Assembly: GCF_000247695.1 (NCBI RefSeq)
Contig: NW_004624804.1
Span: 9,227,166-9,291,165, forward strand
Origin: Heterocephalus glaber
Taxonomy: Eukaryota > Chordata > Mammalia > Rodentia > Bathyergidae
Length of the DNA stretch: 64,000 nt
Direction of reading: 5' to 3'
The notes under the pieces were generated by a model. The model searched no databases. It was not told the origin of the DNA and saw only the letters and a list, made by a program, of their open reading frames with translations. Below, in pieces: positions 24,701-35,927 of the stretch. Both the position numbers and the translations under genes were made by a program. Numbering within the stretch: the first letter of the stretch is position 1; each line of letters begins with the position of its first letter.

Positions 24701-25257
24701 GTCTGTGCTCATCTCCTTGTCACAGGTAGGTTTAGAAAGGAGCAGCAGCTTCTGGAGGTCACACATTCTCTCACACGGGCTGAGGTACAACGCGTGCTGA
24801 GTGTTGACCGAGTCCTGAAGGACGTGTGCTCTGTCCCCAGGCCCTGGAGTGGGGACGGCCTGTCTGTGAGCAGCCAAGGTGCCCAGCCTTTACCTTGACC
24901 CGACTCTGGATGAGGAAACTGAAGGTCTCATTCCACACAGGATGGCTGGAGTTGGAGACCGTTTTGGTCCTGAACTTCATCCCAGGAGAGGTTGGCAGCT
25001 GCAGGATCACATACGGGTCGGCCTCACTCACTGCCAAAGTCAAGGGACCATCAGGAGGGAGAGAACCTACTAGCCTCCCCAGGACCCTACCGTGAACAGC
25101 CCGGCCCAGTCCCGAGGCACTGCTGGGCCTCTGCCCTGGAACCCATCCCCTTGCACCCTCTGGAGCCAGGGGACAGCCACTTACACAAGTCAACCCGGTG
25201 TAGTCTCCACGCCTCCAGGACCCGCACGGTGAGCCGCCAGCAGGCAGAGGCCTCCCC
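11242..25257 (-). CDS. PLA2G4D: Cytosolic phospholipase A2 delta, coding exons 2-20
   Basis: The product is a calcium-responsive cytosolic phospholipase A2 that hydrolyses glycerophospholipids at membranes; in humans it is mainly epithelial. Coding exons in transcript order: 25257-25185, 25030-24894, 24343-24212, 23084-23044, 22650-22608, 21207-21144, 20985-20849, 20138-20028, 19910-19873, 19700-19565, 19291-19155, 17943-17721, 14649-14532, 14205-14068, 13832-13725, 13638-13447, 13181-13015, 12488-12302 and 11468-11242 (stop TGA 11244-11242). All phases agree and give 802 codons plus stop. The order is C2 domain (exons 2-4), linker, then lipase domain with GGGARAM (oxyanion loop, Arg), SGISGATW (nucleophile Ser about residue 346 from exon 2) and LCLVDAG (catalytic Asp about 631). 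Human has 818 residues, about 15 from exon 1, so the length fits. Exon 1 is not securely located. No stop or frameshift is seen. Confidence 0.95.
13015..13181 (-). CDS. PLA2G4D: PLA2G4D exon 18: catalytic aspartate
   Basis: This 167-nt exon encodes [20 protein letters not shown] and [16 protein letters not shown]. The Asp of LVDAG is the second member of the cPLA2 Ser/Asp dyad. The 3' splice donor reads GAG|GTGCCC, which is weak. The boundary is supported by phase and by the following exon starting ALQQAE, as in the human protein. Confidence 0.92.
15711..15757 (+). repeat. (CA)n microsatellite
   Basis: CA repeat with one CG interruption, inside a PLA2G4D intron. Confidence 0.95.
15780..16905. 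mobile_element. Probable old L1-derived sequence
   Basis: AT-rich intronic DNA with L1-like phrases such as CAGACTGGGTATAAATCTC and a 3'-like end at 16800-16905 (purine-rich, then ACTAATAAAAAATAATA). Too diverged to be sure. Confidence 0.35.
16962..17024 (-). mobile_element. tRNA-like SINE remnant
   Basis: GCACTGGGGATGGAACCCAA to CCACATCCCCAGCC. Shortened and diverged. Confidence 0.65.
17190..17445 (+). repeat. MIR element split by a younger SINE
   Basis: GAGGAAACTGAGGCACAGAG on the left and AGAACCCAAGGACTCTGGCT on the right are MIR landmarks. The ID-like SINE at 17269-17350 lies between them. Confidence 0.75.
17269..17350 (+). mobile_element. tRNA-derived (ID-like) SINE with target duplication
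   Basis: GGCCGGGGATTTAGCTCAGT (A box) through GAGTTCAATCCTCGGTACC (B box) and an A10 tail. Direct repeats AAGAAACTTTACTA flank it. A nearly full, young copy. Confidence 0.95.
18127..18209 (-). mobile_element. tRNA-derived SINE, older copy
   Basis: GGTGCTGGGGATCAAGCTCA to CTCCTGAGCTGCAGCCACAG. A different subfamily from the young copies: its GCTAGGCAAGCGCTC reads as the reverse of an ID core. Confidence 0.75.
18269..18298 (+). repeat. (AAAT)n microsatellite
   Basis: Seven tandem tetranucleotide units of the AAAT type. Confidence 0.95.
19155..19291 (-). CDS. PLA2G4D: PLA2G4D exon 12: oxyanion loop and nucleophile serine
   Basis: This 137-nt exon begins [16 protein letters not shown] and ends LSGISGATW, with the W codon split across the intron. 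GGGxRAM is the glycine-rich oxyanion loop with the conserved arginine, and the Ser of G-I-S-G is the predicted nucleophile. The residue after this motif is Ala, whereas I recall Ser in human PLA2G4D, and PLA2G4F in this window has Ser. Flanks are a good CAG acceptor and a GTGAGG donor. Confidence 0.94.
20178..20257 (+). mobile_element. tRNA-derived (ID-like) SINE
   Basis: GGGGATTTAGCTCAGTGG to GAGTTTGATCCCTGGTACC with an A-rich tail, in PLA2G4D intron 8. Confidence 0.9.
21709..21765 (+). repeat. (TG)n-rich tract
   Basis: Imperfect TG repeat just upstream of a B4 SINE. Confidence 0.9.
21766..21945 (-). mobile_element. B4-type composite SINE
   Basis: tRNA-like part (GGGGGTTGAGCCTAGGGCC) next to a reverse B1-like part (CCTGCCTCAGCCTCCCAGAG). 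Confidence 0.8.
21963..22050 (-). mobile_element. tRNA-derived (ID-like) SINE with target duplication
   Basis: T-run, GGTACAGGGGATCGAACTCA to GAGCTAAATCTCCGGCCC. Flanking direct repeats CATGTGTATTCTTTT. Confidence 0.93.
23130..23560 (+). mobile_element. MaLR-type solo LTR
   Basis: GTTATTGTCTGGATC start, GCTGCCATGAGGTGAG middle, and AAATAAACCTCTCTTCCC followed by GGCAGGTATTTTGTC at the end, as in MST/MLT LTRs. It lies in PLA2G4D intron 4. Confidence 0.75.
24212..25030 (-). CDS. PLA2G4D: PLA2G4D exons 3-4: C2 domain
   Basis: Exon 3 (25030-24894, 137 nt) encodes [16 protein letters not shown] and, later, [17 protein letters not shown]. Exon 4 (24343-24212, 132 nt) encodes [17 protein letters not shown] and [14 protein letters not shown]. 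These are the calcium-binding-loop landmarks of a cPLA2 C2 domain (DPY, PVWNE, YDED), which docks the enzyme on membranes when calcium rises. Exon 2 ends in T and exon 3 starts with TG, which together make the Leu before SEADPY. Confidence 0.93.
24433..24568 (+). mobile_element. B1 SINE
   Basis: AGCACTCAGGAGGCTGAGAC and TTCGAGGCCAGCCTGGGCTA with an (AAAAG)n tail. PLA2G4D intron 3. Confidence 0.9.
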
Positions 25258-25689
25258 CTGGACAGAAAGGTCAGATTGCTGCTGGGTTCCCACTCATGCT
25301 GCTACCTACACCGAGAGCTGCCACGCAGCCTGATTCCACGGCTGCTGCGACACCCTCCAAGGACCACGTAATGTTTGTCTACCACTACCCTTGAGGTCAT
25401 GGGTTCGGCTGCAGCAGATAGGGCCTGGCAGGACACGTGGGGGCAGTTTGTGGGATTCCCTTTCTTTCAAGTGAGACAGGAGAGAAGGGGCAGATGCTCC
25501 CCAAAGGAACTTTTTATTTCTCTCCTGCAGCTGCTTCAAACACCTTGCAGACCTCCCCGCTACCTCGGGCACCCCACAACCGCTCAGGAGGCCACTGCTG
25601 TGGCTGCAGCAAGCTTCAGATGTGGACGCATCACTGATGACTCTGCCCTGCAGCCTCTCTGGATGACTCCATCCCTCTGCACCCTCCTC

Positions 25690-25920
25690 GGTTAGGTCCA
25701 TGGGGCAGGCACTCCTCCCCTACCAGGGAGCGTGTAAGTCCGATAATGTGCGTTTATAGGCCTGCCTGTTTCCCTATGTAAGCAAACTCGCCGTATCTTT
25801 AAAGGGTCAGTCCGTGCACAGCTCCCCCTTATTCTGCAGCATGAGTCCAAATAAAGCCTCATGGATGGCTTTTTTTTTTTTGCCTAATCATGATTTTTGT
25901 CTTGATCACAGCATGCTGAA
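25690..25920 (+). mobile_element. Possible solo LTR
   Basis: LTR-like layout with a poly(A) signal AATAAA at 25850-25855 followed by a T-run. No family recognised. Confidence 0.3.
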
Positions 25921-27059
25921 CTGCTACACTAAGAGCTGATAGCACCAAAGGCTCTCAGTGCCCTAAACAGCCAGCAGCCAGGGCTGGCAACACTGGAGGC
26001 AGCTAGCAGCAGAGAACAGCAATGAAGAATTGCTGGGAGCCACCATCTGCAGTGGCCAGAAGAGTTCCCAAGGCCTGCCAGGAGCACTTGCTCCAAGTGG
26101 CCAGGCGGGTCACTAACTACACTACACGCTGAGAGCTGCTGGCATTCAGAGCTCAAGACTGTGAACCCTGAGAGAGTGGCACTTCCTCCATCTGTGAATT
26201 CTATGCAAATTAAATGAGAACCCCCAGCCACTCGGTAACATCTTGGAAGCCCATAAGGGAACTCTACCCCAAAGAAGAGGACAGATGATAGCAATGGTTG
26301 TCAGCCATGCAGAAGCAGCTCAAACCTAGCCCACATCTGACTTCCACCGTACACACAGCTGAACAGCCACACCACCCCATGGTACAGGGACAGGACTGCA
26401 AGTGCAGAAAACAAAGCAAGGAATGGAGGCCTGAGGAGCAGCCACCTCGCTGCTCAGTTTAGGGCTGGCCAAACCCAGAGCTCCCAGGGAGAGCAGCCCT
26501 TTGGTGAAACAGGTGACCTTCCTCCTAGAGAACTACCCTCACCCTCTGGAGATGAAGAACCCATGTCACAAGGGAGGCTGAGCCCTGGGGAACCCAGTGA
26601 CCTGTGATGTCCACAGGTACCAAACTGGAGCTTGACCCATACGTGCTTTCTTGGGCAAGAATCAGTCAAATCCAAGAGCATCAGGCTGGCACAGTAAGCA
26701 GAGAGTGAAAGATCATCACTGTCATGAAGCCACCCAGGGCCTGAGGCAAGCTTGAGTAATGAGGAAGAAGGAACTGAGTGGGCCGAGCTCAGAGGGTAGA
26801 GAAAATGAGCAGTGGGTGAGTGGCAGGAGGAAAAGAAGAGGAAAGCAGGGCTGTATTGTTGGGGACAGGGCAGGCACCAGGGGACTCCATAGCCAGGCTG
26901 TCTGGATCGAAGCCCTGGCACTGCTACTTACTCACAGGGTGATCCTGAACTCCCTCATTTTCTCATCTGTAGTGGGGTAACAACAGTAGTGGTCTAACAA
27001 AGTGTTCTAAGACTCAATTTTAATGCCTTGCAGTATGCTTAGAAGAGTGCTTAGCAAAA

Positions 27060-27330
27060 CAGTAGGCAGGTTCTAGGTAACTGCCCTTGTATTTATGAAG
27101 TGCTCGGTGTATTTCTAGCTGCTATACCAAGCATATCCCATGTGTTCACTTCTTTTGGCCCCTACAGCTTCATAAAATAGTGCTTGCATTTCCTTCCATT
27201 TCCCAGGTGAGAGAAATGGGGCTTGGAAAGGTTGACTTGCTCAAGATCACAGACTGAGTAGGTGACAAAGTTAGGATTCAAACTTTAAGGCCAGAGCTCA
27301 TAAATCCTGTGCTACTTACCTTCCTGGGAC
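27060..27330 (+). repeat. MIR element
   Basis: TTATGAAGTGCTCGGTG, TTCATAAAATAGTGCTTG, GACTTGCTCAAGATCACAGA and a GGATTCAAAC block are MIR core and flanks. One candidate PLA2G4D first-exon donor sits at its right edge. Confidence 0.75.
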
Positions 27331-27451
27331 TTTCCTTCTTTGTAAAAGCACAAATTTCCCCCATTGCCCCCTGAGAATCTAGATGCTAGAATCTTCTAGA
27401 CTCATTTTTGACTAATGTGACTGTCAAGCTAACATTAATCAACACAATTCT

Positions 27452-27556
27452 GGGCCAGGGATTTACTTCACTGGTTCTGCCACCTGCCTCGAAAGCACAA
27501 GGTCCTGAGTTCAATCCCTGGTACCAAAAAAACAAAACAAAACAAAAACAAAACAC
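27452..27556 (+). mobile_element. tRNA-derived (ID-like) SINE with target duplication
   Basis: GGCCAGGGATTTACTTCACT to GAGTTCAATCCCTGGTACC, A/C-rich tail, direct repeats AACACAATTC. Confidence 0.92.
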
Positions 27557-27559
27557 AAT

Positions 27560-30500
27560 TCCTTTCTGAGAGGGCTCTGGAGCCTCCTGTCTGGAATACC
27601 GGGTGTTCCTCCGCCAGCCTCTCCTGCAGATCCCGGGAGTGCCCCCTGGTGAAGGTCTCAGCCCCTCTCTCACTCCTGCACAGGGATCCTGGGGCCTTTG
27701 CCCTCCTCCTCCTGTGCAGGGCCCAGGGCCCATGTTTTCCAGGAAGTTTTGTGAACAGCTCAATGCTGGCCCTGCCTGTGGAGAAGCTGAGCCCCCAGAC
27801 TGGGCTTCAGAGTACCTGTGACCATGAGCCTGGGTCTTTAGTGGGAAGACAGAAGGAGCAACCCCACTCTTACTGGCTCCCAAGAACTGTGGTGGTTACA
27901 TGGGAGAGGCTGGAGAGGGGAAGACAGAATCTATGGTCAGAGCCTCAGACCCTGTACCCTCCTGGGTCAAGCTGAGCTGGTGCCCACAGACTACGCAGAG
28001 GAACATCCCAGAGCTTGCTGCCCTGCCAGCAGAGCTCCTGCCACTGTGTGGGCTCTGGGCACCCATTCCAAAAGAAGAGAGGTGCTGAAGCATCTGCTGG
28101 GGTCCTCACTACAAGACCAGAATTGAAGCCTGGGAGTCATGGACCCAGTCTTAGGGACCCAGTCCTAGGAACACTGTCCAGAAGTGAGGTGCCTCCCAGG
28201 TGTGGGGCAGACTCAGGCTCCCAAATCCTGGACCTTGGGCCTTTGTTTCATCACTGAGACTGGACCCAGAGCAGACAGAGGGAGGAAGGGAAAGGGTACC
28301 CAGCCTTCAGCAAGGAGATGAACTGGAAGAGATGTATTCCAGAAAACCCCAACGCTGGCCATTCTGGGATGGGGGACTCCTGATGGGAGGCAGAGATGGA
28401 GCTGAGGCTGGCTGACCCTTCCACCTCCTGCAGCCTCCATTTCCCCCAGAACCCCATCAGGACATTTCCACTCATGGCTGATATAGGGATGGGTCCTCCT
28501 GACCTCAGGTTGGGGCAATAGCCATTGTCCTTCAATGGGGGTTCCTCTTTATCTCCCCTAGGTTCCTTGGGGTACAGTCTACCCCAACCACATCTTTTCC
28601 AGTCTGGAGCTGCTTGTCTGAATGCAGCTCAGGCCTGGATCTCAGGACCAAGGCAAGAAGAAGCCTATCGAGGGCCATGAATGAGGCAGAGGACCTTGGG
28701 CAGTGACCTTGGTGTATTTGACCTGCTCGTGGCAACTGTCTGGAGCATCAGGGGACATCTGAGGAGCCAGTCCTGTTGGCCTTGGTCTCTGGCAAAAGAA
28801 GAGGAGTCTGGGCTGAGAGCAAGTGCATGGCAGGTGGGCAAGCAGTTTACCCTTGGGCCTCATAAGTAACTGGCAGTCCAGGGGACTTGGGCTCCCTGAG
28901 ATCCCGAGCACATGGGGCGAACCTGGGGCTCAGGTCAGATCCGGAAGTCCACTGCCTGGGCCTGGTGGGTCTCCACTGAGACAGAAGGCTTTGGGGAAAG
29001 GGAGGGGCCCCTAGGGCTACTGCCTGGTCTCCCATGGTAAAGAAGGGAGGCTCTGCTGACCAGGCTCTGCACCCCAAGCCCTAGTTTCTATGGGTGTTGC
29101 TCCCCAAGCTCAGACACCCCTGCCACGCAGAGAACCACCATGATTTCAGCTGTGTGAAGCCTCTCAGAACACTCTGTTCCCTGACCCTCCATTCTGTCCC
29201 ATGGGCTCAGCAGATGCTGTTACCTTGTGCAGATGGCCAGGTGATCTCTTAGGTGACAGGTTTTCCATGCCCAGTTCCCACCAAGATACCAGCTTTCTAG
29301 CCAGGCGACAGTGAATGTCCTGACCAACTTCGAATCTGCTAGCCTCACAGGTGCCACAATCCTATAAACAGGTTGGACTCCACCCCTACATCACTTCTCC
29401 TCTTCCTCAAGAGGCTGGGTCAACCAGCATCTCCAGAAACCTCTCCCAGGGCCCCAGGGCCCTGGCACACTTCCAGGCCTGTACTGTCAGGACAGATCCA
29501 GCCATGGCAGGTGGACACATCCCAAGATCAGTGGCAGGAAGCCAGTAGCTCTAGACTGAGGACAGAGGATTGGGTACCAGGCAAAGCTGAGGAGAGCCCT
29601 GTGGTCCAGCCCCATCTGTGTCAGGCCAGCCCCCAAGAGAGGAGCACCTGAAACTCAGCAGGAGGCCTGACCCCTTGGCTGCTCCCTGAAGCCAGGAACC
29701 CAGGTTACAGTAATGAGAGCAGTGTGTCCTGCTCACCTGCTGCAAAGGAGTCTGGACCCCTCTGCTTACAGGCTCCCCTGTCCACCCCAGCCACACCCTC
29801 CTGTGCAGCAGAGCCTGGGAATCTGAGGGACTACTACTAGAAGTGAATGGCAGATTTGGTAAAAAAAGAAAGACAAAGGACACCAATCTGAAAACCCTGA
29901 TTATGAACATTAGAGAAGAAAACTGTGAAGCCACCAAACTATTCAGTGTACACATGGCCCTAAATGTTGTCTCGTAATGACACAAATTCAGTTGTTTTAC
30001 TGACAGTTCATCACAGAACTGAACAATGATGATTTGTTTTCTGAAGCAAATGAAACTAGATTAATGTCGAATTATTACAAATAAGTCTGAAATGTGTTAT
30101 TACAGAATCTGCCGAAACAGAACATTGAGACTGGTTTATGAACAAGTAAAAACTGAATGAATGGGAAATACTTCTAACTTGCATGCACCAGATGTAAGTG
30201 TAAAATGTAGAAAGCTGCAAAGAATAACCTATTCCAAAGTTAGCCCTAGATGACACAATGCAATGAATCTTCAAAAGCCACCGTGTGCTGCACACCTTAC
30301 AGCTCAGACTCACCCTGCTGCAAGTGTCTCATAGAGATGGCAGACACTAAGAGTGGGGAGCTGCAGATGGGGAGAGGGCACAGAAGGGTCAAGGTCAGGA
30401 CAAAGAGACAGACAGGTGGGGTGATCTGGAGAGGCTTGCCCAGCCAGAGGGCTCCAGAGCCGACCTGACCCATGCTGCCAAGCTGAAGGTCTTGGGCACC

Positions 30501-31560
30501 CATCTGTCCCTGTCTGTATATTTTCCCTTTTGCTGTCTTCCTTTCTTCATCCTCTTTTCTCGAAGTTTGCTCTATGCTCACAGTAAATGGACTTCTGGTT
30601 TTCCACTCAGCATTCACAGTTTCTTGAAGTTCTCAAATTTCTTCTGGGCAACCAGCCCTCTCCCTACGCTGTGGCCCCATGGTTTAGGGGTTATTGACTC
30701 CACCTCTAGCTTCAAGAATGCATCAGGTGGCCCAAGGCTGGGTCATCAGCTTGTGGAATCACCCTGATTGTGGCGTGGGGTTCACTAGAATCACTACCCA
30801 CTGGAGAGCCATCAAATCCCGGTGAGCGAAGTTCTGGAAGAGACGTGTTGTTTTTCTGTCTGGACAGAGCCTGGGGGGAGGTGAAATTAGAGCTGCTGAA
30901 GCAGCCACCACAAGAGAAGGAACAACCAGGAAATGGAGCCAATAACAACAGTGAGCACTTCTGCCAGGCAGAGGGGCTCGCTGTGGAGCTGAGCAGGCTG
31001 CAGCTGCGCCATCCTCTGGCACTTGCATCTCAGGGCTGGAGAGGAGCCCTTGCAAGGGGTTCTTGTGACATAGTTTTAGTAACATTTGCAAAAGTCACCT
31101 ATTTTATCCACAGCTGGTTAAGACTGTTGTCTTCCCAATTCCTCCATCTCTCTTAGCAATGGATATCTTCAGGATCTGGTTAAGGAGATCCTTCTAATGT
31201 CACCTGAGTGAGATAGGTTGATGTAGTCTGCAGTCAGTTTCCATGGAGAGCGAAGCCATTGCTAGATGTGAGGTTTAGGAATACTTTTCAGAAGTACTCC
31301 CACCGCCCACTGTGCTGACTCACCTGGCGTTGTGACATAAAAGGACAAGGGCAGACATTACACTGTGGTGTGGACATGACCTTTGGTATCAGAAGAACTG
31401 GGTACAGGAAGAGAAACAAACTCTGAAATGTAGAGTCAGAAACCAGTCTGTGGAAAATTCATCCAAACAGACACAAAAAATTGTGACTGGAAGGTTTAGT
31501 TTTCATTGGCACCTGATCAAAACAGAAATTCTTTAAAAAACAAAAAGAGTAGAAGGAGAG
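27560..31560. other. Non-coding, mostly unique sequence
   Basis: About 4 kb with few recognisable repeats and many short overlapping reading frames, none protein-like to me. GC-rich up to about 29.8 kb, AT-rich from 29.8 to 30.25 kb. Confidence 0.4.
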
Positions 31561-31719
31561 TGTGTGAGGCCCTGGGTTTGATTTCCCAGCACCAGAAACA
31601 AAACAAAATAGAAAGCAGAACTTCTGCCCTGAAAAGGATGTTTTCAGTTATATCTTGAATGTATTTTTTCCTTTATTTGATGGAATTACATTTATCAGCG
31701 AGGCATAGTGGTGCATTTA

Positions 31720-31927
31720 TCAGGATTTATCAGCTGGGCATGGTAGTGCATGCCTGTAATCCAAGCACTCTGGAAGACTGAGGCAGGAGGATCACAAATT
31801 CCAGCCCAACTCGGGCAATTTAGTAACTTAGCGAGATGCTATCTCAAATTTTAGATAAATAAAAATTTAAGAAAAGGGCTAAGGATATAGCCCAATGCAA
31901 AGACCCTGGGCTTAATCCCCAGAGTAC
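31720..31927 (+). mobile_element. B4-type composite SINE
   Basis: GGGCATGGTAGTGCATGCCT (B1-like) and CCCTGGGCTTAATCCCCAG (tRNA-like), running into a CA repeat. Confidence 0.8.
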
Positions 31928-31937
31928 CACACACACA

Positions 31938-31978
<41 letters not shown>
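31928..31978 (+). repeat. (CA)n microsatellite
   Basis: CA repeat grown from the 3' tail of the preceding SINE. Confidence 0.96.
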
Positions 31979-31980
<2 letters not shown>

Positions 31981-32149
31981 ATTTATCATAATTCTTGCAC
32001 TGAAAGTAGCTAGCATACCTACAAAGTTTATGAGTGAGAAAAACTTGCTAGAGGTCATGGAAGATTTTATTTTCCAAAAATGGTTGCCCCAAAAAATGGT
32101 TGCCAAGAAAAGTAGCCACATCTGCTTTCTATGATCTTCTATAACCTTC

Positions 32150-32580
32150 TAGAAGCACTTCCTCATCAAGAGGTAGAAGGCAATTCTCCTCTTCAGTCTG
32201 GTGGATCTGTGATGGCCTCACAATTTACAGTATGTGGGGAAAGTGATGCCGTTTGACCCCTGAAGTGAGATCATAGGTGGATGCAGCTTCCTTTTTGTGT
32301 ACCTGGAGCACTCTCACCCTAAGGCCTTTAAGGATCCAGCTCAAGGCCACATGCTGTGAGACTGCCATGCCACAAGGACAGCCCCCAGTCAGCACTGGAG
32401 CCAGCAGTCTTAGCCATTCCAGACTTCAAGTGATGTCGGCCACAGCCATTGTCACCCCCAACTTGTGCCTATTCTTAATTTCTGACTCAGAGTCTGTGAG
32501 CCGCACTGGGTGGTTGCTGTGTAGAGCCATTTAGGTTTTGGGTGGTCCTTTACATAGCCACAGTAAGTAATTCAGAGGTT
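32150..32580 (+). mobile_element. MLT1-like solo LTR
   Basis: Contains GATGCAGCTTCCTTTTTGTG, GACTCAGAGTCTGTGAGCC and TTTAGGTTTTGGGTGGTCC, the order of the MLT1 3' half. Diverged. Confidence 0.6.
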
Positions 32581-33059
32581 TTCCCAATTTGCTAACAATT
32601 CTAAAATGTTATATGATATTACCAGTGAAGAAGAAAGAAGTTATCAGTAATTAACTATTATTAACTATCAATAATTTAAAAAATTTTATCAACCAAACTG
32701 AAGGAAAGATAGCTATTTGCACTAAAGAAAGCGGTATTACAAAATTGGTGTGGTGTACATGTAGCCTTAAGACTATGAACCCTAACAAGGAAGGAAGAGG
32801 GGAAATCGAGAAGGGAATCTGGCTGTTGATTAGTACAAGTACCATGGTGTTTTTTTCATTTTGTTTTGCAATGCTCTGGTATTTTTCAGCTTTTTAAAAA
32901 TGTGTAATTTATGTGATTTCATTGTTCTAAATAAATACTCACTTTCATGCCTAATTTGGTATCGACCTGTATAAACTTCAGGCTCCATAGAACATAGCCT
33001 TTGTGCTGCAATGTTTACAGCATTTTCTATATAGAACATCTTTAATCATCTGCCAAGCT

Positions 33060-33160
33060 GGGTAAAGCAATTACCTTTATTGTGCTCATTCTACAAGTGA
33101 GAAAACTGAGGCAGGAATTGGTTGAAGAATCACCCCACATCACCCAAAAATCTACCCCAA
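33060..33160 (+). repeat. MIR fragment
   Basis: TTATTGTGCTCATTCTACAA and GAGAAAACTGAGGCAGGAAT. Confidence 0.6.
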
Positions 33161-34166
33161 AGGCAGTGCTCTTACCCACACATGCAAGGTGACTTCCCCA
33201 GAGACAGAGTGGGCAAGAGGGGCTGCCAGAGAGTCCCTGACCGAGCCTTGCCTGAAGAGGGAGAGCTGGCGCTGAGCTTTCCAGCTGGGTGCCAGCTCCC
33301 ACCCACTAACTTTAACTCCAGGAGAGAGGCTCAGCGACTCCCCGAGAGCAGCACTCAGTGACAGTGTCACAGAGGAAAAGCAGCAGCTGACAGAGTTGGA
33401 AGAGGAGGGGCAGTGACGCCTGGCTGAGTCTCAATTTCAGGCAAATGCCATGAAGCAGACAGGTGGGGGCTGTGTTGCAAGATGGCGCAAGCCAGGGGTG
33501 ACACATGCTGCCGTGTTCCTATTCACTGTCCAGGCTCAACACACAAGCAGGTCCGTGCACTTGCCTCAGAGGAAGTAGTTACTCACTGTACTGTCAAGTG
33601 AGAAAGGACATTTCCTGTCCAGAAAGGTCATCCAGCCCCTACCTCATGCTAGAGCTGCTAGAAGTGATGAGCTTCTCTCTGAGCGAGGGGCAGGAGACCA
33701 CTTGGCCAAGCCCAGCCGCTGACTTGACAAGGATTTTCTGAGCATCTACTATGTACCAGACAGAGAGCCAGGGAGTAAAACAGGGAGTTTCCGCCTGGCG
33801 GCATCCAACCCACCATCTACTCCTTGTGTCTCAGCCTGGGGAGATGCCAATGCCTTGGAACCTGGGATATCACTTGCAGGCCCATGTGGGGACAGGTATC
33901 TCATCCAGAGCATTCAAGGAAAATAGCCACAAAAGAGCTGTAAATGGATGTCACCTGGCTAATGCTTCTGTTCAGAGGCAGTGTAGCGGGTGTGTGAGCT
34001 TTCGGGTGTGAGGGGGAAGCATGTCTCACAAGCTGTACGCAGCCACCCTCGGTCACAAAGGACTGGGAAATCATAATGAGACTGAACCATTCAGCAGCAA
34101 CAAAGGATCTTAGAAGGCAATGGAAACATTTTTTGAAAATTATAATAAAAAGTGATTTGCAATTTA

Positions 34167-34258
34167 TTTGTTTGGTTTTGTTTTGGTATCAGGGATCGAA
34201 CTCGGGTCCTTGTGCTTGCGCAGCAGGTGGCAAAACCACTGAGCTAAATCCCCGGCCC
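34167..34258 (-). mobile_element. tRNA-derived (ID-like) SINE with target duplication
   Basis: T/G-rich tail, GGTATCAGGGATCGAACTCG to GAGCTAAATCCCCGGCCC. Direct repeats TGCAATTTAT. Confidence 0.93.
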
Positions 34259-34290
34259 TGCAATTTATAATTTTATTCACAAACAGTCAA

Positions 34291-34708
34291 AAGCCAGGCA
34301 TGATGGCGTATGCCTGTAATCCTGGAGGATCACCTCGATTTCGAGGCCAGCCTAGGCTACATAGTGAGTTTAAGGGGAACCTGAACTATACAGCGAGGCC
34401 CTGTCACAAACAAAACAAAACAAAAAAGTGAGACTAAACCAGGTGTGGTGGTGTACCCCTGTCATCAGTCACAGTTACTCAGAAGGCTGAGGCAGGAGAA
34501 GGATCATGATTCTGAGGTTAGCCTGAGCAACCTAGCAACACCCTGTCCAAAAAAATAGACTAGAATTTGGGCATGTGCAAAAATAAAATATCTCTAGAAA
34601 TTGTTTTACCTTTTGCATGAGCTACGAATGCAGAGCTTTCTAAACTTCAAAATACCATGTAGCCTGGGCTAAATAGTGAGACCCTGTCTCAAAATAAATA
34701 AATACATA
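34291..34708 (+). mobile_element. Cluster of three B1 SINEs
   Basis: B1 copies at about 34291-34416 (internal part deleted), 34438-34553 and a fragment at 34657-34708, all plus strand. Confidence 0.8.
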
Positions 34709-35023
34709 AAACAAGTAAATAAGTAATAATAAGTAATGATATAAAGGAAATATTAAAAGGAAGAAAAGGTTGAAGAAGAAAAAATGATGAAACTGATGAC
34801 TACCTGATATTTTAAGATTTACACTTCTCGTGGAGAGTTTGATTAGCGATAGTAACAGAAAACTAAGCAAATGGAAAAATGAGGCAATTATTAACTCTAA
34901 GGAAATCTAAAATTTAAGAATAAAAGAAATATAAAATATACTACACAATCAATAATATAAACAACACATTGATCAAACATTTGTGCTATAACAATATTGG
35001 GGTGTTACGAAAGGATAGAGTAA

Positions 35024-35118
35024 TGGCCAGGGATTTAGCTCAGTGGTTCTGCTGCCTGCCTCACAACTGCAAGGACCCGAGTTCGATCCCTGGTACAAGA
35101 AAAAAAAACAACAACAAC
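35024..35118 (+). mobile_element. tRNA-derived (ID-like) SINE with target duplication
   Basis: GGCCAGGGATTTAGCTCAGT to GAGTTCGATCCCTGGTAC with a long A-rich tail. Direct repeats AAAGGATAGAGTAA. Confidence 0.95.
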
Positions 35119-35329
35119 TAAAGGATAGAGTAAGGTAAAGAACTCCGAAACAATCAGGAGATAATAGGAGAAGTATAATAGAAACATGGAGATACATACA
35201 GAAATAACGAAAAGGGTTTAAAGCAGTTGCTACTAGATGAGTAGATAGGTCAGAGAACTAATGTTTTTATTACAAGCCTTGTAAAATTGATATAGGGGAA
35301 CTAAATGTAATTCCCAACCTGCTAGATGT

Positions 35330-35880
35330 CAGGTACACTGAGTTTGTGTTCTCCAAAGTTGAAGAATGCATTCTAAGGAACAATGGAGGTTAAGAGTAGG
35401 AAAACTTTATTGAGAGAGAGAGCTCCTAAGAGACAGGAAAACTGAAAGTGGGTTGCCACCAAGTCCACTTCTGCAAAGAAGTTTTATAGAGCAAAATCAC
35501 AAGGTGGGTACAACTTGGGTCAAAACTATGATCAACCAATAAGATTATAAGTATAGCTGCTTAGGTAATGTTGATCCAGTGGGGAAGCAGGTCACATAGC
35601 AAGGGTAATGGAAAGAACAAGGAACTACTTTATGAAGGGATGGATCTGGGGTCTTGGTCACCCACTGGGGTGACTGATGTCTAGACTTATTGGATCAGGT
35701 GATATCATTTATCTTATCCCTTGGGGAGGTATGTAGGCCTGGCCACTCAGTCTTTATCTTGAGGCCTGGCCTTCAACGGATGCGCCTCCAGCCACAGTTA
35801 CAATGTGTTCTCATCCTCTGCATTGACTCTCTCGAGGGCCTAACCCTGTCTGACCACCTATATATTTCTACCTAACTTAG
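35330..35880 (-). mobile_element. Possible LTR-like element
   Basis: Contains AAAACTTTATTGAGAGAGAG, which on the minus strand is an AATAAAG signal, and a moderately GC-rich block unlike its AT-rich flanks. Family not recognised. Confidence 0.3.
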
Positions 35881-35927
35881 CTGCCTGTAATAAAGTGATT
35901 TGACTTTTCTTAAAATGAGTAATGGGT

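Noticed and set aside
26865..26905. ATG frame starting MESPGACP as PLA2G4D exon 1
   Set aside because: The start resembles human MES, but no usable phase-0 donor follows it.
29725..29800. CAGCAG|GTGAGC donor as PLA2G4D exon 1 end
   Set aside because: No nearby in-frame ATG and no similarity to the expected N-terminus.
30302..30340. MRHLQQ followed by a GTGAGT donor as PLA2G4D exon 1
   Set aside because: It ends in phase 1, whereas exon 2 needs phase 0.
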